NCBI GenBank assembly: GCA_900184925.1
Contig: FXYJ02000001.1
Location: 434,001-498,000 of the forward strand
Source: Ruminococcaceae bacterium HV4-5-B5C
Lineage (GTDB): Bacteria; Bacillota; Clostridia; Oscillospirales; Acutalibacteraceae
Direction of reading: 5' to 3'
Length of the DNA stretch: 64,000 nt
Position 1 is the first letter of the stretch. Each line of letters starts with the position of its first letter. Below, piece by piece: positions 1 through 9,139 of the stretch. The translations under genes and the position numbers were made by a program. The notes under the pieces were generated by a model, which saw nothing but the letters and a program-made list of their open reading frames with translations, did not search any database and was not told the DNA's origin.

Positions 1-2
1 AG

Positions 3-1259
3 ACGGCCGGTCTCGGAACGGACGGCCGCCATATGGTTACGAAGAACGACTATCGCTTCCTGCACACGCTGGAGGATATGGGGCCTGCCCCGGAGCCGAA
101 TCTCACGGTTCTCTATTCCTCGAAACTGCCGGAAGCCTATAAGAAGTACGCAGCTTATATTTCCGTGAAAACGAGCTCCATTCAGTATGAAAACGACGAT
201 GTGATGCGCCCGATCTGGGGGGACGACTACAGCATCTGCTGCTGCGTATCCGCCACACAGACCGGCAAGGAAATGCAGTTCTTCGGCGCCCGTGCCAACC
301 TTGCCAAGTGCCTGCTGTATGCCATTAACGGCGGCGTGGATGAAAAGACCGGCATGCAGGTCGGTCCCGCCTACAAGCCCGTCACCTCCGAGGTCCTTGA
401 CTACAGCGATGTAATGGCAAAATACGACGTCATGATGGATTGGCTTGCGGGGCTTTACGTGAACGTTCTGAACCTGATCCAGTACATGCACGACAAGTAC
501 TACTACGAAGCCGCGGAAATGGCACTGATTGATACCGACGTCAGAAGGACGTTTGCAACCGGCATTGCGGGCTTCTCGCATGTGGTCGATTCTCTTTCCG
601 CCATCAAATACGCAAAGGTCACGCCTGTCCGCAATGAGGACGGCGTAGCGGTGGACTTCAAAATCGACGGCGACTTCCCGCGTTACGGCAACGACGACGA
701 CCGCGCCGACGATATCGCCGTGTGGCTCCTGAAAACCTTCATGAAAAAACTCCGCAAATATCATACCTACCGCGGTTCCGAGCCGACAACGTCGATTCTC
801 ACAATAACGTCGAATGTCGTTTACGGCAAGAATACGGGTACGCTTCCGGACGGAAGAAAGGCGTGGACGCCGCTGGCGCCCGGCGCGAATCCTTCCTACG
901 GTGCGGAGCAGAACGGTCTTCTCGCGTCGCTTAATTCTGTTGCGAAGCTGCCCTACGAGTATGCGCTCGACGGCATTTCCAACACGCAGACCATCAGCCC
1001 GGGTGCGCTCGGACACACGGAAGCGGAGCAGAGTGAAACGCTGGCACATGTCCTTGACGGATATTTTGACCGCGGAGCCCATCACCTGAACGTCAATGTG
1101 TTCGGAACTGAGAAGCTGAAGGACGCAATGGAGCATCCGGAGAAACCGGAGTACGCAAACTTCACGGTCCGCGTTTCCGGGTATGCGGTGAAATTCATTG
1201 ACCTTACAAGGGAACAGCAGCTCGATGTCATCGCAAGAACCTGCCATGACACAATGTAA
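3..1259 (+). CDS. pflB: Formate C-acetyltransferase (pyruvate formate-lyase), C-terminal part
   Basis: Glycyl-radical enzyme that splits pyruvate with CoA into acetyl-CoA and formate in anaerobic cytoplasm. The reading frame is open to the left edge, so the gene begins outside the window; an internal ATG at 33 is not the true start. Visible landmarks are the catalytic cysteine region ICCCVS around codons 68-73 counted from that ATG, the block [20 protein letters not shown], and near the C terminus the radical-bearing motif RVSGYAV, whose glycine would carry the radical. It ends with a typical family tail. A strong terminator follows. No pflA activase gene lies immediately downstream, so the activating enzyme must be elsewhere. 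Family assignment is very secure. Confidence 0.96.
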   Translation, partial: TAGLGTDGRHMVTKNDYRFLHTLEDMGPAPEPNLTVLYSSKLPEAYKKYAAYISVKTSSIQYENDDVMRPIWGDDYSICCCVSATQTGKEMQFFGARANLAKCLLYAINGGVDEKTGMQVGPAYKPVTSEVLDYSDVMAKYDVMMDWLAGLYVNVLNLIQYMHDKYYYEAAEMALIDTDVRRTFATGIAGFSHVVDSLSAIKYAKVTPVRNEDGVAVDFKIDGDFPRYGNDDDRADDIAVWLLKTFMKKLRKYHTYRGSEPTTSILTITSNVVYGKNTGTLPDGRKAWTPLAPGANPSYGAEQNGLLASLNSVAKLPYEYALDGISNTQTISPGALGHTEAEQSETLAHVLDGYFDRGAHHLNVNVFGTEKLKDAMEHPEKPEYANFTVRVSGYAVKFIDLTREQQLDVIARTCHDTM

Positions 1260-1271
1260 CTGAAACCAAGC

Positions 1272-1314
1272 AGCGAACGCCCTGGCCGTTTTTACGGCCG
1301 GGGCGTTCGCTGTT
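1272..1314 (+). terminator. Rho-independent terminator after pflB
   Basis: A 17-base arm at 1272-1288 pairs with 1295-1311 around a short TTTTA-type loop and is followed by a short T-run. It lies 12 bases after the pflB stop codon. Confidence 0.85.
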
Positions 1315-1493
1315 TCGTGGCCGGGAAAGCAGGTTGCTGCCCGCCCTGCTCCTTATTCCGTGGAGGTTAGCTCTTCTGCAACGCTCCGTTTCAACAGATC
1401 ACTGACCGGTTTTACGGTTGCCGGAACGCTGAAAAAGGTATAATTATGCCCCAGACCAAAACAATATTTCTGAAAAGAGGTGCTCTGCGCATC

Positions 1494-2192
1494 ATGATTC
1501 AGGAAATCGTCACGACGATTTTAAAAAGCATAGCCGCCTATGTTGTTTTGCTGGTTTTCGGGAGGCTGATGGGGAGAAAAATGCTTTCCAGAATCACATT
1601 TTTCGATTTTTTGATCGGCGTGACCCTGGGTGCCCTTGCCGTCCGCATGTCGCTCGGAAATGAGAGTTCTCTGCTGATGACGGTGATTTCGGCGGCAGTC
1701 ATTACCGGAATGGCTCTGCTTACGGATCAACTGAACCTGAAAAGTTATCTGTTCCGCAAAATCGAGGAGGGGGAGCCGATCATCCTGATTCAGAAGGGAG
1801 AACTGCGCTATGAAAGTCTGTGTCAGGCAAAAATCAGCGTCAGCAAACTGCTGACGCTGCTGCGGCAGAAAGATGTGTTTGATATCGGCGACGTCGATTA
1901 TGCCATTATTGAGAACGACGGGAACCTGTCCGTCCTGCTGAAACCGGAAAAACTTCCGCTTGCCGCCGGTGAACTGGAAATCTCGAAACCGGAAAACAAA
2001 CTTGCAGTCGACTTGATTGTAGACGGGAAAATCATCCCGGAGAACCTCGGGTCCGCCGGACGAACGAAGGAGTGGCTTTTGCAGCAGTTACAGTGTCAGG
2101 GAATCCATTCTCCCGGGGAGGTGCTCTACGCTTCCGTCGGCAAAACAGATGAGCTTTATGTCGCTCCGTTTTCACGCAGGGGCCGGAGCTAG
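1494..2192 (+). CDS. DUF421 (YetF/YcaP-type) membrane protein
   Basis: Small integral membrane protein of the DUF421 family, whose biochemical function is not established. The N-terminal half (about residues 8-85) holds three hydrophobic segments. After the first comes the family-typical stretch GRLMGRKMLSRITFFDFLIG, followed by a soluble domain with EGEPIILIQKGEL. I chose ATG 1494, preceded by GAGGTG. An in-frame ATG at 1446 exists, but a TATAAT at 1439-1444 sits right before it and would, as a -10 box, place the transcript start after that ATG. The 3' end overlaps the converging malQ by about 20 bases. Family call good; role unknown. Confidence 0.8.
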   Translation: MIQEIVTTILKSIAAYVVLLVFGRLMGRKMLSRITFFDFLIGVTLGALAVRMSLGNESSLLMTVISAAVITGMALLTDQLNLKSYLFRKIEEGEPIILIQKGELRYESLCQAKISVSKLLTLLRQKDVFDIGDVDYAIIENDGNLSVLLKPEKLPLAAGELEISKPENKLAVDLIVDGKIIPENLGSAGRTKEWLLQQLQCQGIHSPGEVLYASVGKTDELYVAPFSRRGRS

Positions 2193-3674
2193 CGCAGCCG
2201 CCGGAAGCCTGTTGTAAAGCTGTGTGATTTCACGGATACGGTGCGCCAACTCCGAAGTGAGAAGTGCCGGGTTCAAACGCCAGCACCAGTTCTGTCCTAC
2301 GGTCCCTGGAGTGTTAATCCGCGCCTGTGCACCGAGCCGTATGTAGTCCTGCAGCGGGATGATGCAGGTGTCCGCTACGCTTGCCTGAGCCGCCCGGATC
2401 AGTGCGCCGGTCAGGTCACCTTCGGAACCTACGCCGAGGTACCGCCGGGCAAACGAAATTTCTTCCGGGGGCGCCGCTCGCCCCCAGTCTTCAGCCGTTG
2501 GGTTATCGTGCGTGCCGGTGTAGACCACGCAGTTTCTGCGGTGATTATGGGGAAGATAATCGCTTTCTTCCGCAGGATTGAAAGCGAACTGAAGAACTTT
2601 CATTCCCGGAAAGCCGCTTTCCGCAAGAAGTTCTCGTACATCGTCCGTCAGGAAGCCAAGGTCTTCCGCAAGAATCAATAGCTGCGGGAGTTCCTTTTTC
2701 AGCGTATTGATCAGAGCAATTCCCGGCCCTTTGCGCCACCGGCCGTTTACTGCGTTTTTGCTTCCGGCCGGGACGGCATAGTACCCCGCAAATCCGCGAA
2801 AATGGTCGACTCTGACCGCATCGTAAAATTCAGCCGCACCCGAAAGGCGTTCCAGCCACCAGCGGAACCCGTCGGCTTCGTGTTTCTTCCAGTCATAGAG
2901 AGGGTTCCCCCAGAGTTGTCCTTCTGCTGCAAACAGATCCGGCGGGCACCCGGCCACTTCGGTGGGCCGTCGGTCTTTGTCGAGCTGAAACAGTTCTCCG
3001 TGGGCCCACAGGTCGGCGGAATCGGGCGATACATAGATAGGCAGGTCACCGACGATCCGGATTCCATTTTGATGCGCATAGTCTTTGAGAGTATTCCACT
3101 GGAACCGAAACAGGAACTGTGTCACTTTCCAGAAGCGGATTTCGTCCGCAAGGCGTGCCTTTGCGGCCTTCAGCGCGGACTCTCTGCGCAGACGGAGATC
3201 GTCCGGCCAGCGTTGAAACGATACCATCCCGTTTTCCGCCTTCAGCGCCATGAAAAGCGCGTAATCTTCCAACCATCCGGCATTTTTTTCACAGAATGCC
3301 TGAAATGCGCCGCCATTCGGCACAAAACGTTTCACAGCGATGTGAAGCATCCGGAAACGGCCCCGGAACAGCGCTCCATAGTCGACCTGTTCCGGGTTGT
3401 CCCCAAAATCAAACTCCCGAAGCTCTTCTTCCTTTAAAAGACCCTGTTCGACGAGCTGATCGGGGTCGATCAGATACGGGTTTGCCGCAAAGGCGGAGAA
3501 ACTTTGGTACGGGCTGTCTCCGTATCCGGTCGGGCCGATCGGGAGGATCTGCCAGTAACTTTGCCCGGCTTCCCGCAGAAAGTCAAGAAACCGGAACGCT
3601 TCCCTTCCCAGATTTCCAATCCCGTACGGGGAAGGTAAACTGCTCACGGGGAGCAGAATTCCGCTGGTACGAAT
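2172..3674 (-). CDS. malQ: 4-alpha-glucanotransferase (amylomaltase), probable ATT start
   Basis: GH77 enzyme transferring alpha-1,4-glucan segments between maltodextrins; cytoplasmic. Family landmarks are SSLPSPYGIGNLG at the N terminus, PIGPTGYGDSPYQSFSAFA, VGDLPIYVS, the catalytic region VRVDHFRG and AEDLGFLTDDV, and GTHDNPTAEDW. The longest frame from a usual start codon begins at GTG 3647, but homology-like sequence (RTSGILLPV) continues upstream to an ATT at 3672-3674. That ATT has AAGGGG six bases before it and gives MRTSGILLPVSSLPSP, the usual family N terminus. No ATG, GTG or TTG offers this. I therefore annotate an ATT start, with GTG 3647 as the alternative. Function is secure; the start is an inference. 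Confidence 0.9.
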   Translation of the reverse strand: MRTSGILLPVSSLPSPYGIGNLGREAFRFLDFLREAGQSYWQILPIGPTGYGDSPYQSFSAFAANPYLIDPDQLVEQGLLKEEELREFDFGDNPEQVDYGALFRGRFRMLHIAVKRFVPNGGAFQAFCEKNAGWLEDYALFMALKAENGMVSFQRWPDDLRLRRESALKAAKARLADEIRFWKVTQFLFRFQWNTLKDYAHQNGIRIVGDLPIYVSPDSADLWAHGELFQLDKDRRPTEVAGCPPDLFAAEGQLWGNPLYDWKKHEADGFRWWLERLSGAAEFYDAVRVDHFRGFAGYYAVPAGSKNAVNGRWRKGPGIALINTLKKELPQLLILAEDLGFLTDDVRELLAESGFPGMKVLQFAFNPAEESDYLPHNHRRNCVVYTGTHDNPTAEDWGRAAPPEEISFARRYLGVGSEGDLTGALIRAAQASVADTCIIPLQDYIRLGAQARINTPGTVGQNWCWRLNPALLTSELAHRIREITQLYNRLPAAALAPAPA

Positions 3675-3800
3675 GGTAACCCCTTCTTTGTCAGTCGGTT
3701 TCAGAGATGCTGTTGCGTTCTGTCTGCAGTTTTCCGGGTGTCCGGCGCATATCCTGTCACGCTCTGGCGGCAGCAGCCCCCTGCTGATTGTTTGAGAAAG

Positions 3801-3829
3801 AAGATATCACATCCTGACGAAAATAGCAA
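3801..3829 (-). promoter_or_regulatory. Candidate sigma-A promoter for malQ
   Basis: Read on the minus strand: TTGCTA, 17 bases, TATCTT, about 130 bases upstream of the malQ start. The spacing is ideal and the hexamers are moderate matches. Confidence 0.45.
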
Positions 3830-3901
3830 GAATATTTTCATGAGTTTAGGAGAGCCCGCGGCGGGGACGGGCATCAAACGGATTTTTTGCCGGGGTTTGG
3901 G

Positions 3902-5293
3902 TTATGGGTCGACTTTATCGTTGTTGCAGGCACCGGGAAAGACCTTTTTCCACTCGGAGAGGGCGGCGTCCGACAGCTGCGTTTTACAGCAGGGGCAGGG
4001 CTCGGGCGGATGGGCGGTAATGGTCTGAAGAGTGACTGGCGCACACACGGTGGGGCTGTCTTCGGTTTGCAGAATCAGGCACCCTTTCTCTACAAAATAG
4101 TTGACATGAGGCTGCAGCACACTGTTGACAAACAGGTTCTGGGAGGAGCTCTCTTTCGGGGGAAGAATGCCGACTTTTCCGTATTCCCGTATTTCATCCC
4201 GGTCTGTATAAATTTTGCCGCCGCTTGAATACGCGTTGTAAGAGGTGTTATCCACTCGGAAAAGTCCCCCGTCCGGGTCGCGGATGACCACGGATTCCAG
4301 AATTACATAGGCTCCTTTTGTCGGAGCATCCTCCGTTGTCAGTTCGAGAATGCCTTTGCGTACGCGGTAATTGACTGCGGGCTGAAGAACGCCGTTCACG
4401 TAGAGGTTGAAAAACGACACTTCCGTGGGAGAGGGAATTCCGCAGTCTGCATATCCCGGCAACTGGTCGGAATCAGTGAACTTTTTCTGAAAGCCGTTTG
4501 AAACTGCGCTGAACTGCCATCCTATGGCGTCGGCGGCGCGGCAGGTTGCATCTTTCCAGGCAACGAACAGGATCATGACGGTCTGACCGTTTGAGGGAAC
4601 ATCGGGCGTTGTAAAAGTCAGTTCCCCTTTTTGCAGGATGTAATTGCTTTTCGGCTGAAGAACTCCGTTGACGAAGACATTGAAGTAAGTGACATCTTCC
4701 GGTGAAAGAATTCCGCATCCTCCGTACTGTTCCAGCTCGTCTCTGTCACGGAAGATCCGTTTCGTCCCGTCTGCGATCGTGCAGTACTGCGAGACTTCGG
4801 CCCGCATTGCAGCGTTTCTGCAGCGGATGCAGCTTTCGCTGCGGATGCGGGCAAAGTCGCGGATTCGCTCGGCATAGATGCAGGCACGGCCGTCGGGTGA
4901 CAAATCGGGGCTGACAATCGGAATGAGAAAATTGCCGCATTTCCGCGAAGATGCGATCGTCTCAATGCTGAGCAGCAGCCGGAGCTGTCCGTTTTCCGCG
5001 TCGCAGCAGGGGTCGGAAGCTGTCCAACTGTGAAAGTTTTTCAGATGAAAAGAGATGGAGCATCCTTCCGGATTTGAAAGCCGGAAAGGAGATATGATAC
5101 AAAACGGAATGGGGGGCGACGCTCTTCTTCCTCCTGCAAATACGGCGACATACCCTTCTGTTGCGACGGACCAAAGGCTTTCGCCGCGGCAGAGCGGCGA
5201 GGCATATACAATTGCGCCCTGATCGTACGGGCTGACCGGATTTCCGCACGGATCCGTCAGCAGGCATGCGATTGAGGGGCAGCATTCTGGCAT
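3902..5293 (-). CDS. Cysteine-rich protein with three DUF4183-type repeats (candidate spore-surface protein)
   Basis: 463 residues, no signal peptide. Residues 1-165 form a cysteine-rich N-terminal part with CC and CxxC pairs. Three tandem repeats follow at roughly 175-247, 265-336 and 357-427. Each has a core like FFNLYVNGVLQPAVNY, then a strand and turn ending near D-x-P and a VxL strand. This matches the DUF4183 family, known mainly from spore-forming Firmicutes and often linked to exosporium or spore-surface proteins; that link is family knowledge, not shown here. The C terminus has another CPCC motif. It is divergent from the adjacent nonulosonate cluster with about 130 bases between, suggesting it could be a glycosylation target. 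Start chosen from GAGGTG seven bases before ATG. Confidence 0.75.
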   Translation of the reverse strand: MPECCPSIACLLTDPCGNPVSPYDQGAIVYASPLCRGESLWSVATEGYVAVFAGGRRASPPIPFCIISPFRLSNPEGCSISFHLKNFHSWTASDPCCDAENGQLRLLLSIETIASSRKCGNFLIPIVSPDLSPDGRACIYAERIRDFARIRSESCIRCRNAAMRAEVSQYCTIADGTKRIFRDRDELEQYGGCGILSPEDVTYFNVFVNGVLQPKSNYILQKGELTFTTPDVPSNGQTVMILFVAWKDATCRAADAIGWQFSAVSNGFQKKFTDSDQLPGYADCGIPSPTEVSFFNLYVNGVLQPAVNYRVRKGILELTTEDAPTKGAYVILESVVIRDPDGGLFRVDNTSYNAYSSGGKIYTDRDEIREYGKVGILPPKESSSQNLFVNSVLQPHVNYFVEKGCLILQTEDSPTVCAPVTLQTITAHPPEPCPCCKTQLSDAALSEWKKVFPGACNNDKVDP

Positions 5294-5421
5294 AATGATT
5301 CACCTCGGAAACTTTTTTGAGGCGGAAAGGCGCAGTAAAAATCGAACACTTCTATTCCGGCAGGACAGCAATATAAATGGTAAGGAAAAGTGCCGGAAGG
5401 CAGGCAACCGGGAGGGGTAAG

Positions 5422-6432
5422 ATGAATCTTGCCGGGAAAAAGGTTCTGGTAACGGGAGCCGACGGTTTTATCGGTTCCCATCTGACAGAAGAACTGGTCC
5501 GCAGGGGATGTTCCGTGCGGGCTTTCGTTCAGTACAATTCATTTGATTCCCGGGGATGGCTGGACCAGTCACCGGAAGAAATTCGAAACGAACTGGAGAC
5601 GTTTCCGGGGGATATCCGCGACCCTTACCGCGTAAAAGCCGCTTTGCAGGGGTGCAGCACGGTTTTTCACCTGGCTGCCCTGGTTGCAATTCCTTACTCA
5701 TATTATTCCCCCGATGCATATATTGACACGAATGTCAAAGGAACGCTTCATGTCCTGCAGGCCGCAAGAGAACTGCAAACGGAGCGCGTGGTGGTGACCT
5801 CCACCAGTGAGGTGTACGGAACCGCCGAGTTTGTTCCGATTCCGGAAACCCACCCTCTGCATGCGCAGTCACCCTATGCCGCTTCAAAAATTGCGGCCGA
5901 TCAGCTTGCGCTATCGTTCTTCCGTTCATTTTCCACTCCGGTTGCTGTGATCCGGCCGTTCAATACCTACGGCCCGCGCCAGTCCGCCCGTGCGGTGATC
6001 CCGGCGGTCATCAGCCAGATTGCCCGGGGAGAGCGCCGCATCCGGGTAGGCTCGCTGACCCCGACGCGAGACTTTAATTTCGTTCGCGACACGGTGCGCG
6101 GATTCTGGGAGGTTGCCTGCTGCGATGCAACACTGGGCGACGTGGTCAATATCGGCAGTAACTTCGAAGTGTCGATCGGCGAAACGGTGGAGATGATCGC
6201 ACAGGTAATGGGGGCGGAAGTGGAAACGGTTACGGATCAGGAGCGCCTGCGCCCAGAGAAAAGCGAGGTCAGGCGCCTGTACGCTGATATTTCCAAAGCA
6301 AAACGCCTGTTTGGATGGAATCCGGAATACGGTGGAAGGGACGGCTTCCGAAAGGGACTGCAAGTGACTGCGGAGTGGTTCTGTAATGAGAAAAACCGGA
6401 GTCTGTACCGGGCTGACGGGTATGTGATATGA
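5422..6432 (+). CDS. legB: NAD-dependent nucleotide-sugar 4,6-dehydratase, LegB-like
   Basis: Extended short-chain dehydrogenase of 336 residues. The Rossmann motif GADGFIGSHL is at residues 10-19, followed by TSTSEVYG and the catalytic YxxxK in SPYAASKIAADQ, then the sugar-binding block RPFNTYGPRQ. In legionaminic acid synthesis this class of enzyme dehydrates GDP- or UDP-GlcNAc to the 4-keto-6-deoxy sugar. ATG 5422 has GGGAGGGG upstream; a longer in-frame start at 5377 lacks one. The stop overlaps the next gene by ATGA, so translation is coupled to legC. The pathway role is inferred from the neighbouring LegC, PtmE, LegI, LegG and LegF genes; other NAD-dependent epimerase/dehydratases would look similar in isolation. 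Confidence 0.85.
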   Translation: MNLAGKKVLVTGADGFIGSHLTEELVRRGCSVRAFVQYNSFDSRGWLDQSPEEIRNELETFPGDIRDPYRVKAALQGCSTVFHLAALVAIPYSYYSPDAYIDTNVKGTLHVLQAARELQTERVVVTSTSEVYGTAEFVPIPETHPLHAQSPYAASKIAADQLALSFFRSFSTPVAVIRPFNTYGPRQSARAVIPAVISQIARGERRIRVGSLTPTRDFNFVRDTVRGFWEVACCDATLGDVVNIGSNFEVSIGETVEMIAQVMGAEVETVTDQERLRPEKSEVRRLYADISKAKRLFGWNPEYGGRDGFRKGLQVTAEWFCNEKNRSLYRADGYVI

Positions 6433-7622
6433 GCGGAACGGAAGAAATCGTCGCCGCGCTGGAAGCTGTTCTTTGCGGGGCCGACCGCCCGGTAGCCCTG
6501 CATGAGCCGTATTTTGCGGGCCGGGAACGGGAAAATCTGCTCAACTGCATCGACTCCGGCTATGTCTCTTCCGTCGGGAGATATGTGGGAGAGTTTGAGG
6601 AGAAGCTTTGCAGGTTTACGGGAGCTAAATATGCCGCGGCGGTCGTAAATGGAACAGCTGCTCTTCATATCTGCCTGATACTGGCGGGCGTGCAGCCGGG
6701 GGATGAAGTGCTGGTTCCGGCGCTGACGTTTGTTGCGACGGCAAACGCCGTGTGCTACTGCGGCGCGGTTCCCCATTTTGCAGACAGCGAAACGGAGTCG
6801 CTGGGCATCGACGCAGACAAACTGGACGCACACCTGAAAGAAACAGCGGAGCTGCGCGGCGGAATCTGCTGCAGCAAACGGTCCGGTCGGCCGATCCGCG
6901 CGCTTGTTGCCATGCACACCTTCGGCCACCCCGTGAATCTTGACCCGGTCATGAAAGTCTGCGGCGATTACGGGCTGACGCTCATCGAAGACGCGGCCGA
7001 ATCGCTTGGCTCGTACTACAGGGGGGTGCACACCGGCAGATTCGGAAAGCTTTCCGCTCTCAGCTTCAACGGAAACAAAATCGTGACAACGGGCGGCGGC
7101 GGCGCAATCCTGACTGACGACGAAGTCCTTTACAGGAGAGCGAAACATCTGACGACAACGGCAAAGCTGGCCCATCCGTGGGCGTTTGTGCACGATGAAG
7201 TCGGTTACAACTACCGCATGACGAATCTCAGTGCGGCGCTGGGCTGTGCCCAGATGGAGCAGGTTGAAAATTTCATCACCCTCAAACGGGCGCTCGCGGA
7301 GGAATACCGAAAAGCCTTTTCCGGCGTGTCCGGGGCGCAGCTTTTTACCGAGCCTTCCTATGCGAAAAGCAACTACTGGCTGAACGCTGTCATCCTTTCG
7401 GAGGAAAATGCAGCTCTGCGGGATAAGATTCTGGAAGAGACCAACCGCAGGGGCATCCGCACCCGACCCGCATGGACCCTGATGAGCCGCCTTCCGATGT
7501 TCCGGGACTGCCCCCGGATGGATCTTTCCACGGCGGAAAGTCTGGAACGGCGCATTATCAATCTCCCGAGCAGCGCCCGTCTCGGCGAACCGTTTATCCG
7601 GCAGGAGGGGAAAATTCGCTGA
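6429..7622 (+). CDS. legC: PLP-dependent sugar aminotransferase, LegC-like
   Basis: DegT/DnrJ/EryC1-type aminotransferase, 397 residues, expected to aminate the 4-keto sugar made by LegB. Features include EDAAESLGSYYRG and the PLP-lysine segment FNGNKIVTTGGGGA. The N-terminal stretch EPYFAGRERENLLNCIDSGY resembles the LegC/PseC-type subgroup. It overlaps legB by four bases. A gap of about 110 bases to the next start contains the ribosome binding site of the ptmE-like gene and no terminator. Confidence 0.87.
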   Translation: MSGTEEIVAALEAVLCGADRPVALHEPYFAGRERENLLNCIDSGYVSSVGRYVGEFEEKLCRFTGAKYAAAVVNGTAALHICLILAGVQPGDEVLVPALTFVATANAVCYCGAVPHFADSETESLGIDADKLDAHLKETAELRGGICCSKRSGRPIRALVAMHTFGHPVNLDPVMKVCGDYGLTLIEDAAESLGSYYRGVHTGRFGKLSALSFNGNKIVTTGGGGAILTDDEVLYRRAKHLTTTAKLAHPWAFVHDEVGYNYRMTNLSAALGCAQMEQVENFITLKRALAEEYRKAFSGVSGAQLFTEPSYAKSNYWLNAVILSEENAALRDKILEETNRRGIRTRPAWTLMSRLPMFRDCPRMDLSTAESLERRIINLPSSARLGEPFIRQEGKIR

Positions 7623-7735
7623 ATCGGAGGAGTGCGCCCCGGCTGTCACCGAAGGAGCTTCCGGCAAATAGTATAGGTGGGAGTCCCGGCAAAAAGGCCG
7701 TTTTGAAGCGCTGCCGGGAATGCCGGAGGTGTGCC

Positions 7736-8830
7736 ATGGACAATTGGAAAGACACGTTGGTTTCTCCCGGCCTCAGAATCCGCGAAGTCCTTGCGATTAT
7801 TGACCGGAATTCCCAGCAGATTGCAATTGTGGCGGACGACGATGGGAAACTTCTCGGCACGGTTACCGACGGGGATATCCGCCGGGGGATTCTGCACGGG
7901 ATTCCTCTGGACAGTCCCGTAACTCGGATTATGAACGCTCACCCGGTTACGATTCCAAAGCTGAATGACCGGAAAAGTGTGGTTGAAATACTGAAAGCCA
8001 ACAAAGTCCGTCACCTGCCGGTGATCGACGAAGAAAGGCATGTTGTCGGAGTAGAGCGGCTGGACGGTCTGCTGACCGGATTCCAGAGCAGATGCTGGGT
8101 CGTTATTATGGCGGGCGGTCTTGGCAGGCGGCTGGAACCGTTGACGGACGACTGCCCGAAACCCATGCTCAGGGTCGGTGAAAAGCCGGTGCTTCAGACG
8201 ATTGTGGAACAGTTTGTGAGGCAGGGCTTTACACGCTTCTGCATTTCCGTCAATTACCGGTCAAAACAGATTACGGATTATTTCGGCGACGGTTGCCGGT
8301 TCGGAGCGGAAATCCATTATTTAAGCGAGCCGAAACGCATGGGAACAGCGGGCTCGCTCAGTCTGTTTCCGTTTGAGACCGGGGAGCCGGTTATTGTAAT
8401 CAACGGGGATATTCTTACCCGGCTGAACTTCGGCCAGCTTGTGGAGTTTCATCAGAATCATCAGGCGGAGGCGACGATTGCCGTAACCACGTACGATTAT
8501 CAGGTGCCGTACGGGGTTGTCAAGGCGAACCGGGACCGTCTGGTCGGGTTTGAGGAAAAGCCGGTTTATGCGAGTTTCATTAACGCGGGAATTTATGTAC
8601 TGAATCCCGAAGCGCTGAAGGAAGTGCCGAAGGATTCCTATTTCGATATGAACAGCCTGTTTGAAACGCTTCTTCAGCGGAAGGCGCCGGTCTGTATTTT
8701 TCCCGTCCGGGAGTACTGGATCGATATCGGAGGCATGAAAAGCTATCGCCGGGCCTGCAAAGATTACGACAGTGAATTCCGGCAGTCCGCCGAGGCGGCT
8801 GAGTATGCCGGGACACCGGCGCAGCCATAA
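7736..8830 (+). CDS. ptmE: CBS-domain sugar-1-phosphate nucleotidyltransferase, PtmE-like
   Basis: 364 residues. Two CBS motifs lie in about residues 1-120 (GTVTDGDIRRGIL and NKVRHLPVIDEERHVVGV). A nucleotidyltransferase domain begins at VVIMAGGLGRRLEPLTDDC with KPML, then GDIL, INAGIYVLNP and YWIDIGG. This CBS-plus-NTP-transferase architecture is that of Campylobacter PtmE, which makes GDP-glucosamine for legionaminic acid; the activity here is inferred from architecture and context. ATG 7736 has GGAGG at good spacing. The frame is open further upstream into legC, but that extension has no homology-like content. Confidence 0.83.
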   Translation: MDNWKDTLVSPGLRIREVLAIIDRNSQQIAIVADDDGKLLGTVTDGDIRRGILHGIPLDSPVTRIMNAHPVTIPKLNDRKSVVEILKANKVRHLPVIDEERHVVGVERLDGLLTGFQSRCWVVIMAGGLGRRLEPLTDDCPKPMLRVGEKPVLQTIVEQFVRQGFTRFCISVNYRSKQITDYFGDGCRFGAEIHYLSEPKRMGTAGSLSLFPFETGEPVIVINGDILTRLNFGQLVEFHQNHQAEATIAVTTYDYQVPYGVVKANRDRLVGFEEKPVYASFINAGIYVLNPEALKEVPKDSYFDMNSLFETLLQRKAPVCIFPVREYWIDIGGMKSYRRACKDYDSEFRQSAEAAEYAGTPAQP

Positions 8831-8884
8831 CTATTTTGCGGCGGTTATGCCGATGCCGGCAATCAATTTTCGGGAGGCAGTTTG

Positions 8885-9139
8885 ATGGAACAGGGAGAAA
8901 ATGAGAAGCAGCTCTGCAGTTTGATCACTGCGATCCGGGAAGAGTCCTGCAAACTGCGGGATACGCCCCTGTCGGAAGAGGAAGCAGGGGAAGAAAGCGA
9001 AATCTTTTGTGAATTTGACGCAGTGGTTCATGCCCAGGCGTTCAGCACGCTGAACAATCTGGTCAACTATCAGCTTTACGGATGGAGGGAATTAACCGAT
9101 GGATGCGGTACCCGCGGAGACGGGACAGATCCTGACTGA
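8885..9139 (+). CDS. Small acidic protein of unknown function
   Basis: 84 residues, predicted mostly helical and acidic, no signal or membrane segment, two cysteines in the first half. ATG 8885 is preceded by GGGAGG. It overlaps the next small gene by about 40 bases in another frame, which suggests both are translated from one message. I do not recognise a family. It sits between a sugar-activating enzyme and a Maf glycosyltransferase, so an accessory or adaptor role in glycosylation is only a guess. Confidence 0.6.
   Translation: MEQGENEKQLCSLITAIREESCKLRDTPLSEEEAGEESEIFCEFDAVVHAQAFSTLNNLVNYQLYGWRELTDGCGTRGDGTDPD

Noticed and set aside
5294-5421. Sporulation promoter for the three-repeat DUF4183 gene
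   Set aside because: No CATA-type -10 could be found on the minus strand at a workable distance, so I do not claim one.
6237-7667. 476-codon open frame on the minus strand
   Set aside because: Antisense to legB and legC, with low-complexity, basic-residue-rich translation and no motif.
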